64,000 bases of DNA, from positions 1 to 64,000 of the forward strand of contig JACJWU010000007.1 of NCBI GenBank assembly GCA_020636995.1, read 5' to 3'. A model generated the notes under the pieces. That model was given only the letters and a program-made list of their open reading frames with translations, did not search any database and had not been told where the DNA came from. Positions 8,529 through 16,923 of the stretch are shown piece after piece. The position numbers and the translations under genes were made by a program. The DNA comes from Actinomycetota bacterium (GTDB lineage Bacteria; Actinomycetota; Actinomycetes; S36-B12; UBA10799). Numbering within the stretch: position 1 is the stretch's first letter; the number at the start of each line of letters is the position of its first letter.

Positions 8529-9179
8529 GTGACGAACACCCGGAAGACCCGCCAACTGACGGCGATGTCGGTGGGGTTCGGCGTGGGGTCGGCTCTCTTC
8601 GCGATCGGCGCGATGCTGTCGGTGATGCGGGCCGCCCCGGTGCTGACCGGCGTGGTGTATGCGCTGGGTGCGGTCTGCTTCACCGGCGCTGCGGGGGTGC
8701 AGTGGAGGTCCGCCGCGGATCACCACCCCCGGCCGCCATGGCGGGATCCGGACTGGCTGAGCGCCGCGATCCAGTTCACGGGAACGCTGTACTTCAACGT
8801 GATGACCGTTCGAGCCCTCGTGCTGTCGATCGATTCCACATCGGTCGCCTATGAGAAGGTGTGGCACCCGGACATGGTCGGATCGCTGCTCTTCCTCATA
8901 TCGAGTTGGATCGCATGGCACCCGATCGCCCGCGAGCAGCGCCATCACATCCTGCGCGGACGCTCACGGTTGATCTGCTGGGCCAACATGCTCGGCTCGG
9001 TCTTCTTCGGCATCTCCGCGGTCGGCGCGAAGATGCTGCCCGACGGGACACTGCGTAACGAGGGATGGGACAACTGGGGCACTTTCCTCGGAGCAGTGGG
9101 CTTCTTCATCGCCGCCATGGCCTTGCGCCCGACCGGCGATGAACGCCGTGCAGCACGCAACGCCATGACAGCCACCTAG
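8529..9179 (+). CDS. Multi-pass membrane protein of unknown function
   Basis: A 216-residue protein with about six hydrophobic segments (roughly residues 12-32, 36-55, 75-95, 110-128, 145-165 and 178-198) and short charged loops. The second half contains WHPDMVGSLLFLISS and WANMLGSVFFGIS, two similar helix-start patterns that hint at an internal duplication. It recalls YrhK-like membrane proteins, but I cannot confirm this. The GTG at 8529 is supported by a TAGATT -10 box exactly 7 nt before it. The stop codon overlaps the end of the convergent small gene by four bases. A transport or stress role would be speculation. Confidence 0.65.
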   Translation: MTNTRKTRQLTAMSVGFGVGSALFAIGAMLSVMRAAPVLTGVVYALGAVCFTGAAGVQWRSAADHHPRPPWRDPDWLSAAIQFTGTLYFNVMTVRALVLSIDSTSVAYEKVWHPDMVGSLLFLISSWIAWHPIAREQRHHILRGRSRLICWANMLGSVFFGISAVGAKMLPDGTLRNEGWDNWGTFLGAVGFFIAAMALRPTGDERRAARNAMTAT

Positions 9180-9346
9180 CCGCGGTCCCAGTCCTTGCCG
9201 CGGCCCGGATTCCCTGACCTCGGCTGCCCATCGTGCTGTTCGTCGAGCCTGACAGTGGGATCGACGTGCGGGTCCAACTGAGCCGGGCCCCACACGAAAA
9301 GGGCACCCTTCTTCAGGTGGCGTTTGACGTCCTGCCACAGACTCAT
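9176..9346 (-). CDS. Small 56-residue protein, third gene of a mini-operon
   Basis: Starts MSLWQDVKRHLKKGALFVWG and continues with a polar, Pro/Asp/Arg-rich tail; the N-terminal 20 residues could form an amphipathic helix with a hydrophobic end. Its ATG overlaps the stop of the preceding small gene as ATGA, which is a strong sign of translational coupling and decides the start. No known family is recognised. It is convergent with the upstream membrane-protein gene, overlapping it by four bases. Confidence 0.5.
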   Translation of the reverse strand: MSLWQDVKRHLKKGALFVWGPAQLDPHVDPTVRLDEQHDGQPRSGNPGRGKDWDRG

Positions 9347-9498
9347 GCACTGGCCCCATCGGGAACGGGCGCTAGTGGTACGTCCGCTGCCAACGGGTCG
9401 ACGGGCGCGATGTGCGAGTCTCGCCCGATGAGCCTCTTGACGGCGAACATTCCCCCGACGACGGCAAGCAACACCAGCACAACTCGAAACACCTTCAT
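9343..9498 (-). CDS. Small single-helix membrane protein, 51 residues
   Basis: One N-terminal transmembrane segment (about residues 3-20, MKVFRVVLVLLAVVGG), followed by a basic KRLIGR stop-transfer stretch and a short Pro/Ala-rich tail. The start has a clear AGAGGAGAAGTC ribosome-binding site. It is the middle gene of three very short ORFs with 11 bases upstream spacing and an ATGA overlap downstream. Such small membrane peptides are common in actinobacteria; the function is unknown. Confidence 0.6.
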   Translation of the reverse strand: MKVFRVVLVLLAVVGGMFAVKRLIGRDSHIAPVDPLAADVPLAPVPDGASA

Positions 9499-9509
9499 GA
9501 CTTCTCCTC

Positions 9510-9677
9510 TCATCCGCTCTCGCCGATATCGTGCGGAGCGGGGTCGTGATCGGCACAGGAGGTCCCGGACCAGGGCTCCTGTTCCTGCCCCGGGGTTGAC
9601 CACATGTCAGCGGCAGCGGTCGCAGCACCGCCGGCGCAAGCCCATCGCGCGGCGTCGTCCAACTGCCTGTCCGTCAT
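9510..9677 (-). CDS. Possible small protein, 55 residues, first gene of a mini-operon
   Basis: Begins MTDRQLDDAARWACAGGAAT and is acidic and polar in its C-terminal half, with two cysteines. A GAGGGG element lies about eight bases upstream of the ATG. The stop is 11 bases before the next small gene on the same strand. The case rests on spacing and the ribosome-binding site only; composition is compatible with coding but not decisive. Confidence 0.35.
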   Translation of the reverse strand: MTDRQLDDAARWACAGGAATAAADMWSTPGQEQEPWSGTSCADHDPAPHDIGESG

Positions 9678-9822
9678 GGGACGTTCCCCTCAGGTTGTCA
9701 GCCACCTCGTGCCCCGTATGCGGACCTTTATTCGCGGATCGGATCCGCAGCCCACATGAGTAGGCCGCGGCGGGGTGGGTAGGAACCCCGCGACCAGGAA
9801 ACCGACGGAAGGGTAGGAGCAC

Positions 9823-10026
9823 ATGGGCTTCATTGACCGAGCCAAGGACACGGCTGAGGATGTGGGCAAGAAGATCCAGGACGTCGCCAGCGACGTCAAG
9901 GACGATGCCGGCCACGCAGCCGATCGACTCGGCGACAAGGGTCAGGAGATTGGCGAGCAGATCGGCGACCGCGCTCAGGACGCAAAAGACACCGCGCGCG
10001 AGAAGGCCGACCGCAATCTCGACTGA
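9823..10026 (+). CDS. Small LEA-like amphipathic helical protein
   Basis: A 67-residue protein made almost entirely of Lys, Asp, Ala, Glu and Gly in an 11-residue-like amphipathic pattern (AKDTAEDVG, IQDVASDVK, AQDAKDTAR). It has no cysteine and only two aromatic-type residues near the N-terminus (MGFIDRAK). This is the style of late-embryogenesis-abundant/YtxH-tail proteins and of the MT0933-like antitoxin family, all thought to be poorly ordered alone. A GTAGGAG ribosome-binding site precedes the ATG. No toxin gene is adjacent, so a stress-protection role is more likely than an antitoxin role, but both are inference. Confidence 0.7.
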   Translation: MGFIDRAKDTAEDVGKKIQDVASDVKDDAGHAADRLGDKGQEIGEQIGDRAQDAKDTAREKADRNLD

Positions 10027-10039
10027 CCCCCCATGACCG

Positions 10040-10075
10040 ACGCCGCGGCAGCTCTGCGCATGGCTGCCGCGGCGT
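10040..10075. terminator. Strong hairpin, probable bidirectional terminator
   Basis: ACGCCGCGGCAGC (10040-10052) pairs perfectly over 13 bases with GCTGCCGCGGCGT (10063-10075) around a 10-base loop, followed by TGTCT. It separates the convergent LEA-like gene and galT. Confidence 0.75.
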
Positions 10076-10099
10076 TGTCTGTCTGACAACACCACCTCG

Positions 10100-11575
10100 T
10101 CATACGCCGTCCAGGAACTGCCGGCTTCCCGCGACGGTGTCCGGTCCGAAGACGCCGCAGTGCTCCAGACCACGCACGAAGTAGGCTCCCGCCATCTCGT
10201 ACGCACGCCGACGCGCATCGGCGATGTCCGCGACCGGACCCAGCGCCAACAACTCATCAAGCATGGGCTTGTGTGCTGCGTGCTGTGCGGGCAGTGGCGC
10301 ACCCATCAGGGACTGGGCGACAGCCTCCAGTTCGGCCTCGAGTCGGCCTGGGAGCACAGCGAGACCCATCACCTCGATGAGTCCGATGTTCTCGCGCTTC
10401 ACCGGATGGATCTCGGCATGCGGATGGTAGATGCCGTCGGGGTGCTGTGCGGACGTTCGGTTGTTGCGCAGCACGAGGTCCATGCGCAACGAGCCACGCT
10501 CACGGCGCGCGATGGGCGTGATGGTGTTGTGCGGAGTCTGTCCGGTGTACGCGATGACGCCGCGATCGTCATCGCTGTAGTCCCGCCATGCCGCGAGTAC
10601 CCGGTTGCTCAGCGACAGGACGTCGCCGTCCGAGCCTCGCAGCCGCACAACCGCGAGCGGCCAGTGCAGCACCTCCACCTGCACCCCGTCGCGCTGCGTG
10701 GCCCATGCCACCTCAGCGCGATCCATGGCGAACTCGAACCGGCCCCCCTGGAAGTGGTCATGGCTCAGGATCGAGCCACCGACGATCGGCAGGTCGGCGT
10801 TGGAACCGACGAGGTAGTGCGGCAGCAAGGCCGTGAAGTCCGCCAGCCGAAGGAATGTCTGGTCATCGATGCGCATCGGCCGGTGCTCGTCGCTGAGCAC
10901 GATGCAGTGTTCGTTGTAGTAGCGATAGGGCGAGTACTGCAGGAACCAGCGTTCACCGGCCAGTTCCATCCCGATGAGTCGTAGGTTCTGGCGGGCAGGA
11001 TGGTCGGGGCGTCCGCGATAGCCCTCGTTCTCCTTGCACAGCAGGCACTGCGGATAGGCTCCCCCGCTGCCGCGTGTCGCTTGCGCCGCGATGTCGCGGG
11101 GATCCTTCTCCGGCTTCGAGACGTTGATGGTCATGTCGAGAACGCCGTAGTCGGTCGCCTGCTGCCAGGTGATGTTGCGGTCCGTACGGCCGACGCGGAT
11201 GTAGTTGCTCGCCACCGCCTGCCGGTGGTACCGGTCGGTCGCGACCACCGGATCCTGGGCGTAGTCCGACCAGAACTCGCGCGCCACCGCCGAGGGCGGC
11301 GGGACGAAGCACCCCATGATCGCTGTGTCCCAGAGGTCCCGCTGCGTCACCGTGTCGGGGTTGATCAATCCTCGCCCGGCAGCGTCGTCGAGCAGTGGTG
11401 CCAACAACTCATCCACCTGTGTACTTGGACTGCCAGGAACCTCCGCGGCCATGTTGTAGTCGTCGATGCCCAGGACCTCGAGGATCCGGTTGCGGGTGCG
11501 GACACGGTCCTCTGCGGCGATCAGTTCGTGGGCCTGACCGTAGTCGAGCAGCCGACCCACGGCCTGTTCGATCAC
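10100..11575 (-). CDS. galT: Galactose-1-phosphate uridylyltransferase, class II
   Basis: Leloir-pathway enzyme exchanging galactose-1-phosphate with UDP-glucose. At 491 residues it matches the long Firmicutes-type class rather than the 330-350-residue E. coli class. The N-terminus MIEQAVGRLLDYGQ, the RNRILEVLGIDDYN segment, QCLLCKENEGYRGRP (about 160-174) and the HDHFQGG catalytic-type region (about 275) fit this class. It follows galK upstream in transcription with a four-base overlap (ATGA), so galK-galT form a tight operon reading toward lower coordinates. No galE is in the window, so UDP-galactose epimerisation must be encoded elsewhere. Confidence 0.92.
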   Translation of the reverse strand: MIEQAVGRLLDYGQAHELIAAEDRVRTRNRILEVLGIDDYNMAAEVPGSPSTQVDELLAPLLDDAAGRGLINPDTVTQRDLWDTAIMGCFVPPPSAVAREFWSDYAQDPVVATDRYHRQAVASNYIRVGRTDRNITWQQATDYGVLDMTINVSKPEKDPRDIAAQATRGSGGAYPQCLLCKENEGYRGRPDHPARQNLRLIGMELAGERWFLQYSPYRYYNEHCIVLSDEHRPMRIDDQTFLRLADFTALLPHYLVGSNADLPIVGGSILSHDHFQGGRFEFAMDRAEVAWATQRDGVQVEVLHWPLAVVRLRGSDGDVLSLSNRVLAAWRDYSDDDRGVIAYTGQTPHNTITPIARRERGSLRMDLVLRNNRTSAQHPDGIYHPHAEIHPVKRENIGLIEVMGLAVLPGRLEAELEAVAQSLMGAPLPAQHAAHKPMLDELLALGPVADIADARRRAYEMAGAYFVRGLEHCGVFGPDTVAGSRQFLDGV

Positions 11576-12663
11576 CGTGTCACCTCACGTGCACCATCGG
11601 CACTGGCCACGCTGTAGAACTGCGCGGTCCTGCCCGTCTGCGCGGTGTACCGGCGGCCCACGTGGTCGGTGAACGCCGCGACGGCCTGTGGCTCCACGAG
11701 ATTCACCGTGCACCCACCGAACCCAGCGCCGGTCATCCGCGCGCCGATCACCCCCGGGGCGTCCCAAGCGGCCGCGGCCATGGCATCGAGCGCCGGGCCG
11801 GTGACGCCGAAGTCGTCGCGCAACGATTCGTGCGACGCCCGCATGATCCGCCCCATGGCATCCAGATCCTGGCGCTGCAGGGCCGTGGCGAACTCGTACA
11901 CCCGAGCCTGTTCGGTGATGACGTGACGGGCCGGGGCGCGCAGTTCCTGGGGCAGAGCCGACAGTGTCTCCTCAAGATCATCGGCAGGGATCTCGACCAA
12001 CGGTCGTCCGAGTTCCGCCTGGGCCCGTTCGCACGCCGCTCGACGCTGGTTGTAGCCGCTGTCCGCGAGTTCGCGCCGCTGATTGGTGTTCGCCACGACG
12101 ACCGCGACCCCCTGCGGGAACGGGATGGGGGTGACTTGCAGGCTGGCACAATCGATGGCCAGTGCATGCCCCTCGACACCGGCGGCGATCGCGAGTTGAT
12201 CCATGATCCCGCAGGCCACGCCGATGAAGTCGTTCTCCGCAGCCTGGCCCACCAGAGCCAGTTCCGCGACCGAGAGACCGGCGCCGGTGAGGCTGTTGAA
12301 CGCCACGGCCATGGCCATTTCCAGGGAGGCCGACGAGGAGAGTCCGGCACCGTTGGGGATGTTGCCCTGGACCCGCACATCCACCCCGGGAACCTCGACT
12401 CCCCGTGCGCGGAACGCGGCGGCCACGGCGACGAGGTAGTTGGCCCAGTTCCACTGCTCGACGGGCTCGGTGGCATCGATGTCGGCGACGACCTGCCCGA
12501 CCTGCGGAAAATTCACCGAGGAGGCGACCAGCGCCCGATCATCACGGACCCGGACCCACACGTCGGTGCCCCGGTCGATGGCCATGGGCAGCACGGTGCC
12601 GCCCATGTAGTCGATGTGGTCGCCGATGAGGTTCACTCGGCCCGGCGCGTGGAAGTGGCGCAT
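11572..12663 (-). CDS. galK: Galactokinase
   Basis: ATP-dependent phosphorylation of galactose at C1. The 363-residue GHMP kinase has the galactose-binding signature GRVNLIGDHIDY (residues 8-19), with the catalytic Asp later in the VACGIMDQL stretch, the phosphate loop GAGLSSSAS (about 114-122) and the C-terminal GARMTGAGFGG. The canonical signature has GEHTDY; here it is GDHIDY, a conservative but real change. Upstream on the same strand, TAGATA lies 6 nt before the ATG, suggesting a leaderless transcript. galT overlaps its stop codon. Divergent from the GH1 gene across a 90-base intergenic stretch. Confidence 0.93.
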   Translation of the reverse strand: MRHFHAPGRVNLIGDHIDYMGGTVLPMAIDRGTDVWVRVRDDRALVASSVNFPQVGQVVADIDATEPVEQWNWANYLVAVAAAFRARGVEVPGVDVRVQGNIPNGAGLSSSASLEMAMAVAFNSLTGAGLSVAELALVGQAAENDFIGVACGIMDQLAIAAGVEGHALAIDCASLQVTPIPFPQGVAVVVANTNQRRELADSGYNQRRAACERAQAELGRPLVEIPADDLEETLSALPQELRAPARHVITEQARVYEFATALQRQDLDAMGRIMRASHESLRDDFGVTGPALDAMAAAAWDAPGVIGARMTGAGFGGCTVNLVEPQAVAAFTDHVGRRYTAQTGRTAQFYSVASADGAREVTR

Positions 12664-12753
12664 CCCCCATATCTAACGCATCGTGACGGGCATTGACCCG
12701 ATGAACCGGCGTGGACAGTTCACGATGGTCGCCTCTGTGCGCAAGATGGACCC

Positions 12754-14100
12754 ATGAGTCTCAGCGAGTTCGGCCCGGACTTCCTGTGGGGAGTGGCCAC
12801 CGCGGCCTACCAGATCGAGGGATCTCCCGACGCCGACGGCAAAGGCCAGTCGATCTGGGACACATTCACACACAGGCCCGGCAAGATCGCGGACGGCAGC
12901 ACCGGAGACGTGGCCACCGATTCGTACCGCCGGTTCCCCGAGGACATCGCACTGGTGCACTCGTTGGGGTTCGGCGCGTACCGCTTCTCGCTGAGTTGGC
13001 CGCGCATCCAGCCGGACGGCCGGACGGTCAATCACGCCGGCCTCGATCACTACAAGCGGGTGATCGACTCCTGCCTCGGTGCCGGCATCGAACCCTGGGT
13101 GACGCTGTACCACTGGGACCTTCCGCAGGAGTTGGAGAACGAGGGCGGCTGGACGAACCGGGACATCATCGACGCGTACGCCGAATACGTCGCCGTCGTG
13201 GGTGACGCGCTCGGCGACCGGGTGACCAACTGGATGCTGTTCAACGAGCCGATGAGTTTCACGATGCTCGGCTACATGCTCGGTGAGCACGCCCCGGGCC
13301 GGCGCGGCCTCAACAACTTCTTCCCCGCGATCCACCACGTACATCTGGCGACGTCGGCAGGGGCAGCCGCACTCCGGGCGACCGCAACGGACCCGGTCGT
13401 GGGCACCACGCACTATCTGACAGCTGCCAAGGGCTCCGGCCCGGGTCCGAATCTTGCCCAGCGTGCAGAACGTGCCGCCAACGCGATGCTCAACCGCGCC
13501 TTCCTGGAACCCGGCCTCGGCCTGGGCTACCCCGTGGACGACGCGCCCATTCTGCGGATGATGCGCCGCTACATACAGGACGGCGACCTGGAGCGCTGCG
13601 AGGTGGACCTGGACTTCCTCGGGGTCCAGTACTACACACGCCTACGTGCACCCTTCCGCCCCATCCCGGGCCTGTGGACCATCCCCGGATTCGGTGACGA
13701 TCCGGAGGTCGAGAAGACCTCCATGGGGTGGGAGATCCGTCCCGAGGGCCTCGGCATGGTGCTCGACATGGTCAACGCCTACGAGAGGTTCGGGCGCATC
13801 GTCGTCACCGAGGGCGGTGCCTCGTTCCCCGACCACCTGGTGGCCGAGCGGGTGCGCGACTCCCGCCGGATCGCCTACTACGAATCCCACCTGGCCCAGG
13901 TGCGTGCCGCGATGGACCGCGGGGTGCCCGTCGACGGCTACTTCTGCTGGTCGTTGCTGGACAACTTCGAGTGGGCCGCCGGCTACGAGCCTCGCTTCGG
14001 ACTCGTGTACGTCGACTACGACACCCAGCGCAGAGTCATCAAGGACAGTGGCTACTGGTTCGCCGAACAGCTCGGCGGCATCGCGACACCGCCGGCATGA
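12754..14100 (+). CDS. Beta-glucosidase/beta-galactosidase-type enzyme, GH1
   Basis: Hydrolyses beta-linked glucosides or galactosides in the cytoplasm. The 448-residue TIM-barrel enzyme opens with the GH1 signature FLWGVATAAYQIEG (residues 10-23). The acid/base is Glu 165 in LFNEP and the nucleophile is Glu 353 in VTEGG, where most GH1 enzymes have TENG. The aglycone region FCWSLLDNFEWAAGY is intact. No signal peptide. The neighbouring galK-galT and alpha-galactosidase suggest galactosides among its substrates. The next gene starts within its stop codon (ATGA), so a secreted lipoprotein is translated with it. Confidence 0.92.
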   Translation: MSLSEFGPDFLWGVATAAYQIEGSPDADGKGQSIWDTFTHRPGKIADGSTGDVATDSYRRFPEDIALVHSLGFGAYRFSLSWPRIQPDGRTVNHAGLDHYKRVIDSCLGAGIEPWVTLYHWDLPQELENEGGWTNRDIIDAYAEYVAVVGDALGDRVTNWMLFNEPMSFTMLGYMLGEHAPGRRGLNNFFPAIHHVHLATSAGAAALRATATDPVVGTTHYLTAAKGSGPGPNLAQRAERAANAMLNRAFLEPGLGLGYPVDDAPILRMMRRYIQDGDLERCEVDLDFLGVQYYTRLRAPFRPIPGLWTIPGFGDDPEVEKTSMGWEIRPEGLGMVLDMVNAYERFGRIVVTEGGASFPDHLVAERVRDSRRIAYYESHLAQVRAAMDRGVPVDGYFCWSLLDNFEWAAGYEPRFGLVYVDYDTQRRVIKDSGYWFAEQLGGIATPPA

Positions 14101-14924
14101 TCGTCCGTGCGGTCCTGGTGGCCATGGCGTGCACGGCGTGCGCGGCACCGACGGTGGACGCCGATCCCGCCGCACCGCCACCGACCTCGTGGCGCACCGG
14201 CGCCTGGAAGACCGCGTGCACCTACGACCTCGAGGCACTGCCGGAACTCAGCGGGCTGGCACCGTCGCAGCGGCACCCGGGGGTGCTCTGGGCCATCAAT
14301 GACAGCGGGAACGCCCCAGTGCTGTACGCCCTCGACACCAAGGACTGTCGGATCCGAGGCCAGCACACGTTGTCTTCCCCGAACACCGACTGGGAGGCGC
14401 TGGCCAGCGGGCGTAACGCCGACGGGGAGCCGGTGCTCTGGGTGGGCGATATCGGCGACAACCTGAGATCGCGGCGAAGTGTCCGGGTGCTCGAGGTGCC
14501 GGAGCCTGCCCTGGGCATCACGTCGGGAGCCGCCCGCTCACACCGCTTCACCTACCCGGGCGGGCCGAGGGACGCGGAGGCGCTGATGGCTGAGAAGGAC
14601 GGCTCCCACCTCTACGTGATCGCGAAGAGCGCCACCGGCCCGCTCTACCGGATCCCGGTGCGCGCCTCGAAGGTCCGGGCTCGCAAACTCGCCACCACCG
14701 TGCCGTTCGCCACCGACGCAGCGCTGAGTCGTCAGGGGTACGCGATCCGCGACTACGCCACGATCACCCGGTATCGCACACCGATCCCCGGGGCGCGTCT
14801 TGGCCGCAGCAACCCCCCACTGCTGCGACAGTCGGAGGCCGTGGCCTTCAGCCGGTCGGGCGCATGGCTCTACACCGCGTCCGAGGGCGACAGCAGACTC
14901 CTGCGGGCACCGGTGAAGCGCTAG
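14097..14924 (+). CDS. Putative lipoprotein with beta-propeller-like sequence pattern
   Basis: A 275-residue protein whose N-terminus MIVRAVLVAMACTACAAP looks like a lipoprotein signal, with Cys 12 or Cys 15 as the possible lipid-attachment residue. The mature part has repeating short motifs, ELSGLAPS, LWAINDSG, WEALA, LWVGDIGDN, YPGGPRDAEALM and LYVIAKS, of the kind found in six-bladed propellers related to phytase-like esterases and SMP-30-type proteins. It overlaps the GH1 gene by four bases (ATGA), so translation is coupled and a link to carbohydrate capture outside the cell is possible. Catalytic residues cannot be assigned. Confidence 0.7.
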   Translation: MIVRAVLVAMACTACAAPTVDADPAAPPPTSWRTGAWKTACTYDLEALPELSGLAPSQRHPGVLWAINDSGNAPVLYALDTKDCRIRGQHTLSSPNTDWEALASGRNADGEPVLWVGDIGDNLRSRRSVRVLEVPEPALGITSGAARSHRFTYPGGPRDAEALMAEKDGSHLYVIAKSATGPLYRIPVRASKVRARKLATTVPFATDAALSRQGYAIRDYATITRYRTPIPGARLGRSNPPLLRQSEAVAFSRSGAWLYTASEGDSRLLRAPVKR

Positions 14925-14966
14925 GCCAGAGACAGGCTAGTTGTCGCTCAGGACCTGGCTGGACAG

Positions 14967-15103
14967 TCCGGTTAGAGATCGGCATCTTGGTTAGTCGGCG
15001 GCAGGTTGGTTAGAGTCCCACGGCCGTATAGGGCTAACCGGAGTGCCGTATGTCTAACCGCGATGCCGATCTCTAACCGGAGTGCCGATGTCTAACCGGG
15101 ATG
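14967..15103. repeat. Interspersed inverted-repeat element, family P1, copy A
   Basis: About 115 bases (14967-15081) bounded by TCCGGTTAGAGATCGGCATC and its exact reverse complement. Inside are further GGTTAG/CTAACC motifs and the conserved core GGTTAGAGTCCCACGGCC. To its right, 15082-15103 repeats part of the right end, so this copy carries an extra partial unit. Related copies: 27574-27686 (opposite orientation) and 43908-44022. There is no open reading frame in it that looks coding. It fills the gap between the lipoprotein gene and the zinc operon. Confidence 0.8.
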
Positions 15104-15222
15104 CTGCAGCAGCGAACCCGCTCGGAACGTTCGTAGCGGGTGTTTGCTGGCTTCCTCGCGGATCGTGGCCTTGGTGGCCCGGTCCCGGACCGCGCCCAGG
15201 GACACCCCCGGGGCAGATCCGC

Positions 15223-15253
15223 TAACGACAATCATTTTCATTAGTGTTAGTCT
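15223..15253 (+). promoter_or_regulatory. Candidate Zur operator and promoter of the zinc operon
   Basis: An AT-rich imperfect palindrome, TAACGACAAT, seven bases, ATTAGTGTTA (15223-15249), stands out in this GC-rich DNA. It overlaps TAGTCT (15248-15253), a -10 box six bases before the znuA start. Fur-family zinc regulators bind such sites, and the operon ends with a Zur gene, so zinc-dependent repression is expected. Confidence 0.65.
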
Positions 15254-15259
15254 CCGTAC

Positions 15260-16171
15260 ATGACCAAGACTCTGCTAACCGTCGCCCTCGGCGGTCTCCT
15301 GCTCGCCGGCTGCTCGGCCAGCGATTCGGACACTGCCGGCACGTCCACCGTGGTGGCCTCGCACTACCCCGTTCAATTCCTCGTGGAGCAAGTGGGCGGC
15401 GACCTGGTCGACGTCGAGACGCTGACTGCGCCTGGAGCAGAGCCGCACGACCTCGAGTTGACGCCACAGCAAGTGGCACAGGTCCAGGACGCAGCCGCGG
15501 TCTTCTACATCGGCGACTTCCAACCCGCGGTGGACGATGCGGTGGCCGAAGCCTCGGGAACCGCCGTCGACCTGTCAGCCGGGCTGCCTCTGCGCGAGGC
15601 TGAGGAGCACGCCGACGAGGAGCACGCCGACGAGGAGCACGCCGACGAGGAGCACGCAGGCACCGATCCACACGTCTGGCTGGACCCGGTCCTGATGCAG
15701 CAGATGGCCACGACAGTGGCGGACACGCTCGCAACATCGGACCCGGACAACGCACAGGCCTACCAGGACAACGCGGCGCGCCTGACCGACGAGCTCGCCG
15801 CACTGAACACCGAGTGGGAGGAAGGAACAGCGACCTGCGAAATCACGACGATGGTGGTCAGCCACGAGGCGTTCGGCTACCTCGCCGATCAGTACGGCTT
15901 CGACCAGAGGGGCATCTCCGGACTGTCACCGGAGACCGAGCCCAGCGCCGCAGCCATCGCCGAACTGGTGGACTTCGTCCGCAACAACGGCGTCACCACC
16001 GTATACACCGAGACCCTCGTCGATCCGGCGGTCGCGCAGACCGTGGCCTCCGAAGCGGGAGTGCAGACCGCCACGCTCGATCCGCTGGAGGGCCCGCCCG
16101 CCGAGGGTGACTACCTCAGCGCGATGCGGGATAACCTTGGCACCGTGGAAGCCGGCCAGAACTGTTCATGA
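15260..16171 (+). CDS. znuA: Zinc ABC transporter substrate-binding lipoprotein
   Basis: Captures zinc outside the membrane for the ZnuBC transporter. The 303-residue protein has a lipoprotein signal ending in LLAGC (Cys 18). Cluster A-I metal ligands are visible: His in GAEPHDLE, His in TDPHVWLD, His in VVSHEAFGYLADQYG, and an acidic residue near the C-terminus. Between the first two lies a His/Asp/Glu-rich loop with three tandem copies of EEHAD (about residues 114-132), typical of zinc rather than manganese proteins. The frame starts right after a palindromic Zur-type site and the ATPase gene overlaps the stop codon. Confidence 0.93.
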   Translation: MTKTLLTVALGGLLLAGCSASDSDTAGTSTVVASHYPVQFLVEQVGGDLVDVETLTAPGAEPHDLELTPQQVAQVQDAAAVFYIGDFQPAVDDAVAEASGTAVDLSAGLPLREAEEHADEEHADEEHADEEHAGTDPHVWLDPVLMQQMATTVADTLATSDPDNAQAYQDNAARLTDELAALNTEWEEGTATCEITTMVVSHEAFGYLADQYGFDQRGISGLSPETEPSAAAIAELVDFVRNNGVTTVYTETLVDPAVAQTVASEAGVQTATLDPLEGPPAEGDYLSAMRDNLGTVEAGQNCS

Positions 16172-16923
16172 GCGTCATCCGCACGTCCGGCCTCGGCGTC
16201 CAGTTCGGCCAGCCGGTGTTGCGTGACGTCACGATCGAGATACAGCCCGGGGAGTTCGTCGCGCTGATGGGCGCGAACGGGACCGGAAAGACCACCCTGG
16301 TACGCAGCCTGCTGGGCCTGATCCGTCCGGATGAGGGACAGGCTTGGTTGTTCGACACCCCCGTCTCACGGTTCCGCCAATGGCGGCGCGTGGCCTACGT
16401 CCCGCAGCGACTGCTGGCCCACAGCGCGGTGCCGCTGAACGTCGAAGAAGCTGTGCGCAGCGCCCTGACCTCGGCGCATCACCGGTGGCGGCCACTGAGT
16501 CGGGACGAGAGATCCCGCGTGCGGCAAGCACTCGAGGACGTCGGCCTGCGGGAGCGGTGCAAGGACCGTCTTGAAGACCTGTCCGGTGGCCAGCAGCGGC
16601 GGGTGATGGTCGCCCGGGCACTGGCCACGCGGGCCGAACTGCTGATCATGGACGAGCCGACGGCCGGTATCGACGCCGGCGAGCAGGCACGTCTGGCCGG
16701 GCACGTTGCGCAGTTGCACGCGACCGGCGTCACGATCGTGCTCATCACACACGACCTCGGTCCGGTCGCCAGCCTGGCTGAACGGGCCATCGTGCTGGGT
16801 CCGCCCGCCGGCGGATCGGTTCGCTACGACGGCGCCTCCCCGCCTCCCCATCAATGGACCGAGCACGTCTGGCATCACAACCACGACACGGACGAGGGCC
16901 CCGGCCTCATGGAGGGACCATGA
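16168..16923 (+). CDS. znuC: Zinc ABC transporter ATP-binding protein
   Basis: Energises zinc import. The 251-residue ATPase has Walker A GANGTGKTT (about residues 34-42), the Q-loop VPQRLL, the signature LSGGQQRR, Walker B ELLIMDEP and the switch histidine in LITHDLG. It begins within the znuA stop codon (ATGA) and its own stop overlaps the permease start in the same way. The C-terminal tail is His/Asp rich (HHNHDTDE), a feature often seen in zinc-handling proteins. Confidence 0.93.
   Translation: MSVIRTSGLGVQFGQPVLRDVTIEIQPGEFVALMGANGTGKTTLVRSLLGLIRPDEGQAWLFDTPVSRFRQWRRVAYVPQRLLAHSAVPLNVEEAVRSALTSAHHRWRPLSRDERSRVRQALEDVGLRERCKDRLEDLSGGQQRRVMVARALATRAELLIMDEPTAGIDAGEQARLAGHVAQLHATGVTIVLITHDLGPVASLAERAIVLGPPAGGSVRYDGASPPPHQWTEHVWHHNHDTDEGPGLMEGP

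Noticed and set aside
8475..8948. N-terminal extension of the alpha-galactosidase by 158 codons
   Set aside because: It would lie under the divergent membrane-protein gene and has shadow composition; TAGATT marks the start at 8474.
14967..15103. Simple terminator between the lipoprotein and zinc operon
   Set aside because: The sequence recurs at two other loci with non-stem identity, so a repeat element describes it better.
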